The position numbers and the translations under genes are program-made. Source: an uncultured Bacteroidales bacterium (GTDB lineage: Bacteria > Bacteroidota > Bacteroidia > Bacteroidales > Paludibacteraceae). From it: a stretch of 64,000 nt of DNA. Where the stretch lies: contig CAMHOY010000002.1 of the NCBI GenBank assembly GCA_946186915.1, forward strand, positions 62,001-126,000, in the 5' to 3' direction. This document shows positions 1 to 8,300 of the stretch, piece after piece. Below the pieces are notes generated by a model. That model worked only from the letters and a program-made list of their open reading frames with translations, made no database searches and was not told where the DNA came from. How positions within the stretch are numbered: the stretch's first letter is position 1; every line of letters begins with the position of its first letter.

Positions 1-582
1 TGCTGCGTTTGCGACGACATCATCCGACTTACTAAAGGCATTGAGCAAGTTGAGTTCGGGATAGATCTGTTTGAGTTTCTCATTATTGATGATGAGAAGG
101 GCATCCACATGTTTGGCAAGACGCGCCACACCTGTCATAGCTTTCTCTATCTTCTTCTTGCCCTCGAAGGCAAACGGAATCGTGACGATACCTACCGTAA
201 GAATCCCCATCTCTTGCGCCACTTCGGCAACTATTGATGAAGCCCCTGTACCAGTACCACCACCCATACCTGCAGTGATGAATAACATCTGCGTGCCGTC
301 ATTCAGCGCCTCACGGATATGATCCCTGCTCTCTTCTGCGTACTGACGCGCGGTCTCGGGATCACCTCCGGCACCCAAACCCGGTCCTAATTGCAGTTTA
401 CTGGGCACTGACGATTTAATGAGCACCTGGCGGTCGGTGTTACAAACAAGAAACGAGACATCGCTCAGTCCCTGACGGAACATGTAGTTCACGGCATTGC
501 AACCGCCACCACCTACTCCAATCACTTTGATAATACTGTCTTCTGTCAATCCTTCCAAAGGAAGTGTGAAATTGTCTTCCAT
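1..582 (-). CDS. ftsZ: Cell division protein FtsZ (N-terminal part, cut by window edge)
   Basis: First 194 residues of the tubulin-like GTPase that polymerises into the division ring at mid-cell. The nucleotide-binding glycine loop GVGGGGCNAV is at about residues 22-31 and the tubulin signature GMGGGTGTG at about 104-112. The chosen ATG at 582 begins MEDNF and lies 4 bases after the ftsA stop, as expected for co-transcribed division genes. The gene runs off the left edge, so the second half of the GTPase, the linker and the C-terminal tail that binds FtsA cannot be seen. It is the last visible gene of the murC-ftsQ-ftsA-ftsZ series. Confidence 0.97.
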   Translation of the reverse strand, partial: MEDNFTLPLEGLTEDSIIKVIGVGGGGCNAVNYMFRQGLSDVSFLVCNTDRQVLIKSSVPSKLQLGPGLGAGGDPETARQYAEESRDHIREALNDGTQMLFITAGMGGGTGTGASSIVAEVAQEMGILTVGIVTIPFAFEGKKKIEKAMTGVARLAKHVDALLIINNEKLKQIYPELNLLNAFSKSDDVVANAA

Positions 583-586
583 ATTA

Positions 587-1870
587 TTATTCACTTTCAA
601 TAAACATATCCAATGTCGATTCCTTGACGCGGTCAAAGAACCCTGCTTTCTTGACCAACTGGTCTTTATGATTGTCGCGGTAGTCCTGTCCGAGGAGGAT
701 TGTTCCTACCAGCGACGTATATTGCGGCGAGAGGTATTTCTCTTCTGTATCGCGGTGCAACAGGTAGTTATGCGCTCCGTAGCACACATGTACAGGAGTC
801 TTTTGTTGCAGATATGCATCGAGTCCCTGCAACATACTTGCCCCACCGGTGATATAAATTGTCTTGATACGACTCTCCACTTTCTTCAGTTCGTCCAAAA
901 GCGGCGCCACAATCTCCTGTAGTTTGATCTCAATGGCACTCGCCAGTTCATCCGATGAGATGACGATGTCCCCGCCTATCTCGGGCACAGCCGGCACACG
1001 CAGTCTTACGTTCTTCTCCACGAATTGCGGCGCGGCGCAACCGAACTTCTTCTTCAGTACTTCGGCGGTATTGAAACTCAGTCCCTGCTGTTCGAGCATA
1101 CGCGTGATATGATAGCCTCCTTTCGGCACCACTTTATTGAGCAAGTACTGCCCGCCCTTGTAAACCGTCAGTGTCGTCGTCTGCGCGCCGAAATCCAGCA
1201 CAGCGCAACCGTCAGTCAACACTTGGTTTCCATCGCAAGTAGCAAACGCCGAAAGAAGTGCCTCCGGTCGCACGAAAGACTGCTCTATACTGCGACCAGC
1301 CTGCGAGAATGCTTTCTGCAGTTGCGTATCAATCGCTTTGCGGCCGCAGAATGCGATATAATATGCTTCTACCAGCGCCGCGCGTTGTTCCGGCGTCGGT
1401 GTGTCATCCTGTTCAATGCCATCCAGTTTGAAATAACTCGGCACGAGTCCAAGCACCGCAACATCCGGATTGCGTACTTCAATCTTCTCCTTACACTCGC
1501 GCTCCATCTCATCCAGCAGCGTCTGGCTTATCTCCTTGCGACGTGCCTGATCACGGCGTGAATGCACCGCTACAATCTGCATAGAATATCCGCCTATGGC
1601 CAGAAAGGCAGTAGGCAGTTCGTCCACGCCGATGCGATTTGCCAGCAGTTTAAGCACCTCGGCAATGACGTAACCGGCATTGCTTGACTGCGTCACCACG
1701 CCCTGTTCCACGCATATATTTCCCATCTTTTGCGGACGCTCCTCCACTCCTAATATCTGGAAGAAATCCGCCGACAAGCGGCGGGCAGCCATAGCGCGCA
1801 CACTGTCGCTACCCAAGTCGATAGCCACCAACGGAAGTGAGTCTGCTTTTTGTGTCTGTTTTCTTGCCAT
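587..1870 (-). CDS. ftsA: Cell division protein FtsA
   Basis: Actin-fold ATPase that tethers FtsZ filaments to the cytoplasmic membrane and recruits later division proteins. The 427-residue product starts with a basic tail, then the phosphate-1 motif VAIDLGSDSVR (about residues 15-25). Later actin-family motifs are AVLDFGAQTTTLTVY and IYITGGASMLQGL. The C-terminus (FFDRVKESTLDMF) looks like the amphipathic membrane-targeting helix typical of FtsA. Length is normal for the family. It sits 3 bases after ftsQ and 4 bases before ftsZ, so translation of the three is probably coupled. Confidence 0.96.
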   Translation of the reverse strand: MARKQTQKADSLPLVAIDLGSDSVRAMAARRLSADFFQILGVEERPQKMGNICVEQGVVTQSSNAGYVIAEVLKLLANRIGVDELPTAFLAIGGYSMQIVAVHSRRDQARRKEISQTLLDEMERECKEKIEVRNPDVAVLGLVPSYFKLDGIEQDDTPTPEQRAALVEAYYIAFCGRKAIDTQLQKAFSQAGRSIEQSFVRPEALLSAFATCDGNQVLTDGCAVLDFGAQTTTLTVYKGGQYLLNKVVPKGGYHITRMLEQQGLSFNTAEVLKKKFGCAAPQFVEKNVRLRVPAVPEIGGDIVISSDELASAIEIKLQEIVAPLLDELKKVESRIKTIYITGGASMLQGLDAYLQQKTPVHVCYGAHNYLLHRDTEEKYLSPQYTSLVGTILLGQDYRDNHKDQLVKKAGFFDRVKESTLDMFIESE

Positions 1871-1873
1871 TAT

Positions 1874-2635
1874 TTAATTCCTCCCAATCACCTGCCCTTT
1901 GAAGCGCAGGTCTATTTCGTTGTATTGTTTGTCTTTCGTTGCCTCTTTACCGTTCTCCAGGAACACACGCAGCTTGTGCAGTTTCTGCTCGTAGCCTCGC
2001 ATTGATCCTAATACTACGCGGTGAAAAGTGACAGCTTCCGAGTCATTGCTCAGGTGCAAATAGATATACACCATCTGGGGATTTTGTACGTGCAGATGAT
2101 GAATGCGCGCACGCCAATAGTCATCTTCTTGCAGCCACAACGCGAAGTCCGCCAACGAATGCGAAGCCATAGTCAGTCCTACATTTCCGGACACCACCGG
2201 CACACGGTCTTTAACAGACTCCCTTGAAGGCATCACGCGACGATCGGTGTCGATAAAATACACTTCTACCGGTGTTTGCACGCGCAGCAAAGGGACACGT
2301 TGCGTAATCCGAATGCGCATCTCGCCGCGCGGAGTGATATAACATTGCGCCGTGCGCACCATGGGGTGATGCGCGATTGTATTCTCAATACGATGCAGCG
2401 TTGTAGGGGCTATTACGCGATTCACGGGATAGAGGTCATTGGTATGCAATAACTGCGTCAACTCTACCTCCGTGAGATACGCCCGCTCTTCCCGATCCTC
2501 GATGATATAGCGCAGCGAATGACATTCGCGCTCCGCAGGATGCGTCTTATAGCCACTCACGACAGCGGCAATGAGCAGTCCTGCCATGACCGCTATACCT
2601 ACACTCTGCACTATGATCTTCGCTGTTCTGCCCAC
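1874..2635 (-). CDS. ftsQ: Cell division protein FtsQ
   Basis: Bitopic membrane protein of the divisome that links the cytoplasmic ring to septal wall synthesis. The 253-residue product has a short cytoplasmic N-terminus, one membrane helix at about residues 9-28 (VGIAVMAGLLIAAVVSGY), then a POTRA-like periplasmic part (YLTEVELTQLL to LLRVQTPVEVYFID) and a beta-rich region ending in ..EIDLRFKGQVIGRN, which is typical of FtsQ. Sequence conservation is low in this family, so the call rests on topology, the C-terminal motif and position. It starts 1 base after the murC stop. Confidence 0.88.
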   Translation of the reverse strand: MGRTAKIIVQSVGIAVMAGLLIAAVVSGYKTHPAERECHSLRYIIEDREERAYLTEVELTQLLHTNDLYPVNRVIAPTTLHRIENTIAHHPMVRTAQCYITPRGEMRIRITQRVPLLRVQTPVEVYFIDTDRRVMPSRESVKDRVPVVSGNVGLTMASHSLADFALWLQEDDYWRARIHHLHVQNPQMVYIYLHLSNDSEAVTFHRVVLGSMRGYEQKLHKLRVFLENGKEATKDKQYNEIDLRFKGQVIGRN

Positions 2636-2636
2636 G

Positions 2637-4016
2637 TCAATTTATCTTTAGTCCGTTCGCCACTTCCGGCACAAGTCGGTCTATATCTCCTGCGCCCACC
2701 GTCAGAACCACCACGGGTTCGTTGCTCTGCGCCACACGGCGTTGCAGTTCTGCTACAAGGTCCTTTTTCTGCACGACCTGGCCGCCCAACATCTCACTTG
2801 TCACACCGGGTATCGGTTCTTCACGCGCAGGATAAATCGGCAGCAGAAGACACTCGTCCAAAGTACCCAACACGCGCCGGAATCCCTCCGCAAAATCCCG
2901 TGTACGGGTATATAAATGCGGTTGAAAGACGCCTATCAGTTTGCGTTCGGGATAGAGTTTGCGAATCGAATCGATGGCCGTGGCTATCTCTTGCGGATGG
3001 TGGGCGTAGTCATCTATATATGCCACTTTCGGCGTGTTGACATGAATATTAAACCGTCTCCAAACACCTTTGAACGATGCGACACGTGCCTTGAGTTCCT
3101 GGCTCTTGACTCCTGTCTCCTGACTCTCTACGATCCATGCGACCGCCAATGCCGCCACCGCATTCTCAATATTCACCCACACCGGTACACCGAGTTGCAT
3201 GTCAGCAATTATCTCGCCCGGTGCATGGAAGTCGAAACGAATCTCTCCGTTAGCCACGCGGATGTTATCAGCGTAGAAATCACAGGGTTCATTCGCGGAG
3301 TAAGTATAGCATTTTACACCTTCTTGCAATCTTGGCTGCAACGCAATGCCGTGCTTCATGACAAGAGCACCGGTAATCAGACTTGTATAGTGCGCAAACG
3401 CCTCGCGATACGCCTCTTCGGTGCCGTAGATGTCCAGATGGTCCGCGTCCACTGCCGTCACTACGGATATATAGGGTCGCAGATGATGAAACGAACGGTC
3501 GTATTCATCCGCTTCCACCACCACGTACTCACTATTTTTGTCCAACAGCAGGTTCGTGTGATAATTCATGCTTATTCCGCCGAGGAAGGCGTTCACCGGT
3601 TGCAAGAGATGTGCAATCATCGTACTGGTGGTGGTCTTTCCGTGGGTGCCGGCAACGCAAAGCGCCTTCATCTGCCGCGTCACCAGACCTAACACCTCCG
3701 CACGCTTGAGAATCTCATAACCCTTCTCACGCAGATACGTGAATATGGCGTTCTCCTCGGGTACAGCCGGCGTGCGCACTACCAGAGTGTGCTGCGGATT
3801 GCCTATTTCAAACCCACAATCCTCCATCCTCAAATGGTCGTCTCCAAAGACAATCTGCATTCCTTCCTTCTCCAACTCTTTCGTCAGGGCGGAAGGTGTA
3901 CGGTCATACCCGCACACACGATACCCACGATCGTGAAAATACCGCGCTAACGCACTCATTCCGATGCCTCCTATGCCCAGAAAAAAGATTGTTTGTATAT
4001 CCTCTTGCTTCATCAT
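2637..4016 (-). CDS. murC: UDP-N-acetylmuramate--L-alanine ligase
   Basis: Cytoplasmic ATP-dependent ligase that adds L-alanine to UDP-MurNAc, the first amino acid of the peptidoglycan stem peptide. Visible motifs: the nucleotide-sugar loop GIGGIGMSAL (about residues 14-23), the Mur-ligase ATP loop GTHGKTTTS (about 123-131), EADEYDRSF in the central domain, and DDYAHHPQEI in the C-terminal domain. The 459 residues are normal for the family. It opens the visible transcript; murG and earlier dcw genes are not upstream, because a divergent polymerase gene lies there. Within the central domain the peptide SQETGVKSQEL is encoded by a heptanucleotide repeat (3099-3126) and appears to be a lineage-specific insertion in a loop. 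Confidence 0.97.
   Translation of the reverse strand: MMKQEDIQTIFFLGIGGIGMSALARYFHDRGYRVCGYDRTPSALTKELEKEGMQIVFGDDHLRMEDCGFEIGNPQHTLVVRTPAVPEENAIFTYLREKGYEILKRAEVLGLVTRQMKALCVAGTHGKTTTSTMIAHLLQPVNAFLGGISMNYHTNLLLDKNSEYVVVEADEYDRSFHHLRPYISVVTAVDADHLDIYGTEEAYREAFAHYTSLITGALVMKHGIALQPRLQEGVKCYTYSANEPCDFYADNIRVANGEIRFDFHAPGEIIADMQLGVPVWVNIENAVAALAVAWIVESQETGVKSQELKARVASFKGVWRRFNIHVNTPKVAYIDDYAHHPQEIATAIDSIRKLYPERKLIGVFQPHLYTRTRDFAEGFRRVLGTLDECLLLPIYPAREEPIPGVTSEMLGGQVVQKKDLVAELQRRVAQSNEPVVVLTVGAGDIDRLVPEVANGLKIN
3091..3126. repeat. Heptanucleotide micro-repeat inside murC
   Basis: On the plus strand four consecutive 7-mers lie in phase: CTGGCTC, TTGACTC, CTGTCTC, CTGACTC (3099-3126), preceded by the related 8-mer TTGAGTTC. 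On the coding strand they give SQETGVKSQEL between AVAWIVE and KARVASF. Seven is not a multiple of three, so the array reads through all frames and stays open here. Confidence 0.7.
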
Positions 4017-4042
4017 AAAGCCGTATTATGCAAAATCGGGCA

Positions 4043-4050
4043 CAAAATTA
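4043..4050 (-). promoter_or_regulatory. Putative -7 box for murC-ftsQ-ftsA-ftsZ
   Basis: The minus strand reads TAATTTTG, matching the Bacteroidetes -7 consensus TANNTTTG, about 30 bases upstream of the murC ATG. A good -33 TTTG is not seen at the expected spacing (only TTGC nearby), so the assignment is moderate. Confidence 0.45.
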
Positions 4051-4110
4051 CGAAAAAAAAATCATATTTGCAAGCGCGCGCGAAATTTTTCGATATTTTA
4101 TTAACTAAAA

Positions 4111-4142
4111 TTTGGAAATGTCATTTTTTTGTTGTATCTTTG
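4111..4142 (+). promoter_or_regulatory. Bacteroidetes-type promoter of the Y-family polymerase gene
   Basis: TTTG at 4111-4114 and TATCTTTG at 4135-4142, separated by 20 bases, fit the Bacteroidetes -33/-7 pattern. The start codon is about 200 bases downstream, so the transcript would carry a long 5' leader. Confidence 0.7.
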
Positions 4143-4349
4143 CAGAAAATTTTAGAAAGCAAGCGTTTCTGTATATGAATCTTGAGAGGTGTTTAGGGTG
4201 ATCTTGGGCTGAGGAGCCTTTGATCACCCTTTCAGCACCCATTGAGCACCCTTTGCGCAGTAGTGGAAGAGTAGTGGAAAAGTAGTGGAAGAGTAGTAGA
4301 TAGCCAGCTGGAAAGAGGAATAAGGAATAAGAGATAAGAAATTTGAAAT
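4143..4349 (+). promoter_or_regulatory. Long repeat-rich 5' leader before the polymerase gene
   Basis: This stretch contains no gene. It holds a composite hairpin: AGGGTGATC (4195-4203) pairs perfectly with GATCACCCT (4222-4230), and an inner GGCT/AGCC stem closes the loop. Next come two AGCACCC copies, an 11-bp tandem array (4259-4302) and a heptamer array running into the start codon (4317-4351). There is no T-run after the hairpin, so it is not a standard terminator. Any control of the error-prone polymerase through this leader is inference. Confidence 0.5.
4259..4302. repeat. 11-bp tandem repeat, four units
   Basis: Units AGTAGTGGAAG, AGTAGTGGAAA, AGTAGTGGAAG and AGTAGTAGATA follow one another without gaps in the leader of the polymerase gene. 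The last unit is degenerate. Unit length and lack of spacers exclude a CRISPR array. Confidence 0.85.
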
Positions 4350-4351
4350 AT
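4317..4351. repeat. Heptamer array reaching the polymerase start codon
   Basis: Five 7-mers in phase: GGAATAA, GGAATAA, GAGATAA, GAAATTT, GAAATAT. The last contributes the first two bases of the ATG at 4350. The purine-rich units could affect ribosome loading, but this is not shown. Confidence 0.7.
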
Positions 4352-5603
4352 GTTTATTCATTTGGATTGTAATAATTTCTTTGTGAGTTGCGAGTTGGTG
4401 TCGCGACCGGAACTGCGGGGAACGCCTGTGGTGGTGGCCAACGACAACGGCAACAACGGCGGTATCATCCTGGCGCTGAACCAGGAGGCTAAGTCCGTAG
4501 GCCTAAAGCGCGGCAATCCGCTGTTTCAAGTGAATAAACTGATTGAGAAACAACACGTGACGGTTATTGATGTCCATCATCATTTATATCACGAGGTGTC
4601 GCATCATATTATGGAAGAAGTGAAGGATACAGAGATGGTTTTGGACTTTGTCCAATACAGCGTGGACGAGTTCTTCGGTATGATGCCGGACGATGACCCT
4701 ACCCGACTTCGCGGTTACCTGCAACAACTCAAAGACCTGATATATGAGAAGACCGGCATTCCGGTCAGTTGCGGCGCCGGCACGAGTTATACGCTTGCCA
4801 AGACCGCCACATGGTTTGCCAAACACTATCCGGCCTATAAAGGTATCTGCATCATGCCCGCCGACAAACGCGAGCAGGCCTTGTTAAAAGTGCCGATAGC
4901 GGATGTCTGGGGTGTCGGCAGAAAGAGTATCAAGAAATTGACGCAGGAAGGTATTCAAACCGCGCTCGACTACACTCAGAAATCCGAGGCCTGGGTACAC
5001 CGTCTATTCAACGTGACGGGTGTTCGGACATGGAAAGAGTTGCGTGGTGAACCTGCTATCACTTTGGCGAGCCGCGAACGGCAGAAAAGTGTCATGTATA
5101 GCCGTACCTTCGCACACATGACAGACAGTCAGACAATTCTTTTAAAAGAATTGAGTAACTACGCCACCGCCGCTACAAGACGTTTGCGCGAACAGGGTTC
5201 TATATGCGGTGCCGTAACTGTCTTTTTGGCCACCAACCGCCACCGAACAGACCTTGCGCAGTACCATGTTGACGAGACCATCAAACTGACAACAGCGACC
5301 GATGACACACGTATGATTATTGAAGCCGTGCGTACCCTCTTGACTCGTGTTTATAAACCACGCTACCAGTACAAACAGGCAGGGGTAATCCTCTCGCAGT
5401 TGCAGAGCAATTCCGGTGTGCAGTTGGACCTTTTTGCACCGCAAGCCGCAGAAGACACTTCGCGCCAGAAACGGTTGATGCGCGCCATCGACACCATCAA
5501 CGAACGGTTTGGCAAGAACCAGATCCATTTTGCCGTACAAGGGATGGAGAACGACACGCAAGACGATCCGGCGGGTTTTATGCGGCCGCACAATATTGAA
5601 TAA
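4350..5603 (+). CDS. umuC: Y-family DNA polymerase (UmuC-like, DNA polymerase V subunit)
   Basis: Error-prone translesion polymerase of the UmuC/ImpB branch. Catalytic acidic residues are visible: Asp6 in HLDCNNFFVSCE and Asp106-Glu107 in YSVDEFF. The fingers/palm and thumb follow (GVGRKSIKKL is the helix-hairpin-helix part), then the little-finger domain from about residue 240. QLDLF near residue 366 matches the beta-clamp binding motif. The length of 417 residues is near that of E. coli UmuC (422). No umuD-like protease gene lies beside it: upstream is the divergent murC and downstream pheT. It has its own promoter and an unusual leader. Confidence 0.93.
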   Translation: MFIHLDCNNFFVSCELVSRPELRGTPVVVANDNGNNGGIILALNQEAKSVGLKRGNPLFQVNKLIEKQHVTVIDVHHHLYHEVSHHIMEEVKDTEMVLDFVQYSVDEFFGMMPDDDPTRLRGYLQQLKDLIYEKTGIPVSCGAGTSYTLAKTATWFAKHYPAYKGICIMPADKREQALLKVPIADVWGVGRKSIKKLTQEGIQTALDYTQKSEAWVHRLFNVTGVRTWKELRGEPAITLASRERQKSVMYSRTFAHMTDSQTILLKELSNYATAATRRLREQGSICGAVTVFLATNRHRTDLAQYHVDETIKLTTATDDTRMIIEAVRTLLTRVYKPRYQYKQAGVILSQLQSNSGVQLDLFAPQAAEDTSRQKRLMRAIDTINERFGKNQIHFAVQGMENDTQDDPAGFMRPHNIE

Positions 5604-5689
5604 GCCCCCAACCGCTCGAGAGGCCCCTTCGTGAGCTCATACCTCACTTAAAAACAAAAGGTTCTTTTTTTTGTAAATATACAAAAATA

Positions 5690-5721
5690 TTTGCGTATAT
5701 GATTTTTTTTTTGTACCTTTG
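5690..5721 (+). promoter_or_regulatory. Promoter of pheT-prfC
   Basis: TTTG at 5690-5693 and TACCTTTG at 5714-5721 with 20 bases between. The 70-base leader that follows contains a small perfect hairpin, GTCGAG-agg-CTCGAC, in front of the pheT ATG. Confidence 0.75.
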
Positions 5722-5798
5722 CAGCCGATTTGTAGTCGAGAGGCTCGACACCCGATTAGCCATTCTGGACAAAACAAGAACTAACAGAACAACAAACA

Positions 5799-8300
5799 AT
5801 GAATATTTCTTACAATTGGTTGAAGCGTTATATTGATCTGAAGGATGACGCAGAGACCGTAGCAAAGATCCTGACCTCCATTGGTCTCGAGGTAGGAACC
5901 GTAGAGACAGTAGAGACCATCCGCGGCGGGTTAAAAGGGCTTGTAGTAGGTGAAGTGTTAACCTGCGTTCCCCACCCCAATTCCGACCATTTACATTTGA
6001 CGACCGTTAATATCGGTGAGGCAGAGCCTCTCCAGATCGTTTGCGGAGCGCCGAACGTAGCGGCGGGACAGAAAGTGATTGTCGCCACCATCGGCACCGT
6101 GCTCTATGACGGCGATGAGAGTTTCACCATCAAGAAAGGCAAGCTTCGCGGCGAGGAGTCGTGCGGTATGATTTGTGCGGAGGACGAGATCGGCGTAGGA
6201 ACCGACCATGCCGGTATCATCGTGCTGCCGCCCGACACACCGGTAGGTATGACCGCCCGCGAGTATTACAAGGTGCAAGACGACACGATCATCGAAGTGG
6301 ACATCACTCCGAATCGTTCTGACGCCGCGTCCCATTTTGGTGTAGCGCGCGATCTGTATGCGTACTACAAGAGCCATCAGCATTCAGAAGTCAGTCTTCA
6401 TAAACCGAGTGTGGAGGCGTTCAAGGTGGATAACCACGAGCTACCGATAAAAGTTACGATTGATGCCCCGGAGGCTTGTCCGCGTTATACGGGTGTGAGC
6501 ATCAAGGGCGTTGAGATCAAAGAGTCGCCGGACTGGCTGAAGAACAGCCTTTTGGCGATTGGCCTGCGACCGATTAATAACATCGTCGATGTGACGAACT
6601 TCGTACTGCACGAGTGCGGTCAGGCTTTGCACGCCTTTGATGCCGACAAGATAAAAGGTCACGAGATTCATGTGCGCTATGCCAAACAAGGCGAGAAATT
6701 TGTGACTCTTGACGGTGTAGAACGTGAGATGGATGCACACGACCTGATGATCGCCAACAGCGAAGAAGCGATGTGTATCGCCGGCGTGTTCGGTGGTTTG
6801 GAGAGCGGTGTGACAGAGCACACGAAGAATGTGTTCCTTGAGAGCGCTTATTTCGACCCCGTGACCATCCGTAAGACCAGTCGCAGACATCAGTTACAGA
6901 CGGACGCCTCGTTCCGCTACGAGCGCGGTTGTGATCCGAACAACACACCCTACGTGCTCAAACGCGCGGCTCTGCTGATTCAGGAAGTAGCCGGCGGACA
7001 GATAGCGATGGAAGTGACCGACCGGAGTGGCTCCGGAGCCGAACTGCCATGCGGAGAGACTATTTTTGCACCGTGGGACGTAACGATTGATATCCACCGC
7101 GTGAACTGTTTGATCGGCAAAGCCATCGGCGAGGACACCATTGAGACTATTCTTCGTGCCTTAGAGATTGAGATAAAGAGCAAAGACGGCTCTATCTGGC
7201 AACTCTGCGTACCTCGTTACCGCGTGGATGTACAACGCGAATGCGACGTAGTAGAAGATATACTCCGTATATACGGTTACGACAACGTGGAGTTTCCCGA
7301 GAAACTGAACACGAGTCTTGCTTATGGCATCAAACCTAATCCTGAGCAGTTACGCCGTCGCATATCGGAACAACTGACCGCTCAGGGCTTCTATGAGATA
7401 CTTAACAACTCTCTGACCAAGGTGTCGTACTATGAGCCGTTACAACAACTGACTCTTGACACGTGCGTGAAGATCATGAACCCGTTGAGCAGCGACCTCG
7501 GCGTCATGCGTCAGACCCTACTCTTCGGCGGTCTCGAGTCTATCGCCCGCAACGCCAACCGCAAGAACAGCGACCTGCGTCTGTATGAGTTCGGCAACTG
7601 CTATCACTACAAGCCTACCCTAACCCTCCCTGAAGGGAAGGAACTGGATCCGCTCATTCGCTATTCCGAGGAACCGCATTTCGGACTCTGGCTAACAGGA
7701 AACAAGACCGCACCGAGTTGGGTTCGCCGCGAGGAGAAGAGTTCATTCTACGAGCTCCATGCGTATGTGAACAATATATTGGTGCGTCTGGGTGTTGACC
7801 TTGCCAAAGTGACGGTAGGACGTCTGGAGAACGAGTTGTACCAAGACGGCCTGGTACTCAAAGCCGCTAACGGTAAAGCCCTGGGATATATCGGCATCGT
7901 CGCCCGCAAAGTGCTGAAAGCATTTGATATCGACCAAGAGGTTTTCTACGCCGACCTTGATTGGAACGCGCTGCTCAAACAGAACAAGCAATACAAAGCC
8001 GTCATCACAGACCTGCCCAAATATCCGGAGGTAAAACGCGACTTTGCGCTGCTTGTAGATAAATCCGTTGAGTTTGCAGACCTCGCACGTGCCGCCTTCA
8101 GCACAGAGAAGAAACTGCTGAAGAACGTGTTCCTCTTCGATGTCTATGAAGGCAAGAACCTGGAGGAAGGCAAAAAATCCTACGCGTTGAGTTTTATTTT
8201 GCAAGACGCCGACAACACGCTCAAAGATACGCAGATAGATAACATTATGAATCGCTTGAAGGCCACCTTCGAAGAGAAATTCCATGCTACCCTCCGCTGA
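5799..8300 (+). CDS. pheT: Phenylalanine--tRNA ligase beta subunit
   Basis: Large subunit of the cytoplasmic alpha2-beta2 enzyme that charges tRNA-Phe. Domains visible in order: N-terminal EMAPII-like tRNA-binding part ([22 protein letters not shown], quoted in two pieces as [15 protein letters not shown] and LHLTTVN), B3/4 editing domain (about 215-390, with [19 protein letters not shown]), B5 domain (about 410-480), catalytic-like core, and C-terminal FDX-ACB domain ([14 protein letters not shown] to [12 protein letters not shown]). Length 833 is normal. pheS is not adjacent. A short segment ([11 protein letters not shown], about residues 607-617) is encoded by a palindromic repeat found in three other genes here. 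The 3' end overlaps prfC by 17 bases. Confidence 0.97.
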   Translation: MNISYNWLKRYIDLKDDAETVAKILTSIGLEVGTVETVETIRGGLKGLVVGEVLTCVPHPNSDHLHLTTVNIGEAEPLQIVCGAPNVAAGQKVIVATIGTVLYDGDESFTIKKGKLRGEESCGMICAEDEIGVGTDHAGIIVLPPDTPVGMTAREYYKVQDDTIIEVDITPNRSDAASHFGVARDLYAYYKSHQHSEVSLHKPSVEAFKVDNHELPIKVTIDAPEACPRYTGVSIKGVEIKESPDWLKNSLLAIGLRPINNIVDVTNFVLHECGQALHAFDADKIKGHEIHVRYAKQGEKFVTLDGVEREMDAHDLMIANSEEAMCIAGVFGGLESGVTEHTKNVFLESAYFDPVTIRKTSRRHQLQTDASFRYERGCDPNNTPYVLKRAALLIQEVAGGQIAMEVTDRSGSGAELPCGETIFAPWDVTIDIHRVNCLIGKAIGEDTIETILRALEIEIKSKDGSIWQLCVPRYRVDVQRECDVVEDILRIYGYDNVEFPEKLNTSLAYGIKPNPEQLRRRISEQLTAQGFYEILNNSLTKVSYYEPLQQLTLDTCVKIMNPLSSDLGVMRQTLLFGGLESIARNANRKNSDLRLYEFGNCYHYKPTLTLPEGKELDPLIRYSEEPHFGLWLTGNKTAPSWVRREEKSSFYELHAYVNNILVRLGVDLAKVTVGRLENELYQDGLVLKAANGKALGYIGIVARKVLKAFDIDQEVFYADLDWNALLKQNKQYKAVITDLPKYPEVKRDFALLVDKSVEFADLARAAFSTEKKLLKNVFLFDVYEGKNLEEGKKSYALSFILQDADNTLKDTQIDNIMNRLKATFEEKFHATLR
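7612..7646. repeat. Palindromic mini-element, copy 1 (inside pheT)
   Basis: The core AACCCTCCCTGAAGGGAAGG is an imperfect palindrome, preceded by GCCTACCCT. Related copies lie at about 16047, 31730 and 42410. On the coding strand the frame gives [11 protein letters not shown]. Confidence 0.75.

Noticed and set aside
4259..4302. Possible CRISPR array
   Set aside because: Units are 11 bp with no spacers and no cas genes nearby.
5603..5660. Fifth copy of the palindromic element after the polymerase gene
   Set aside because: The GC-rich stretch CCAACCGCTCGAGAGGCCCC lacks the shared core, so it was not counted.
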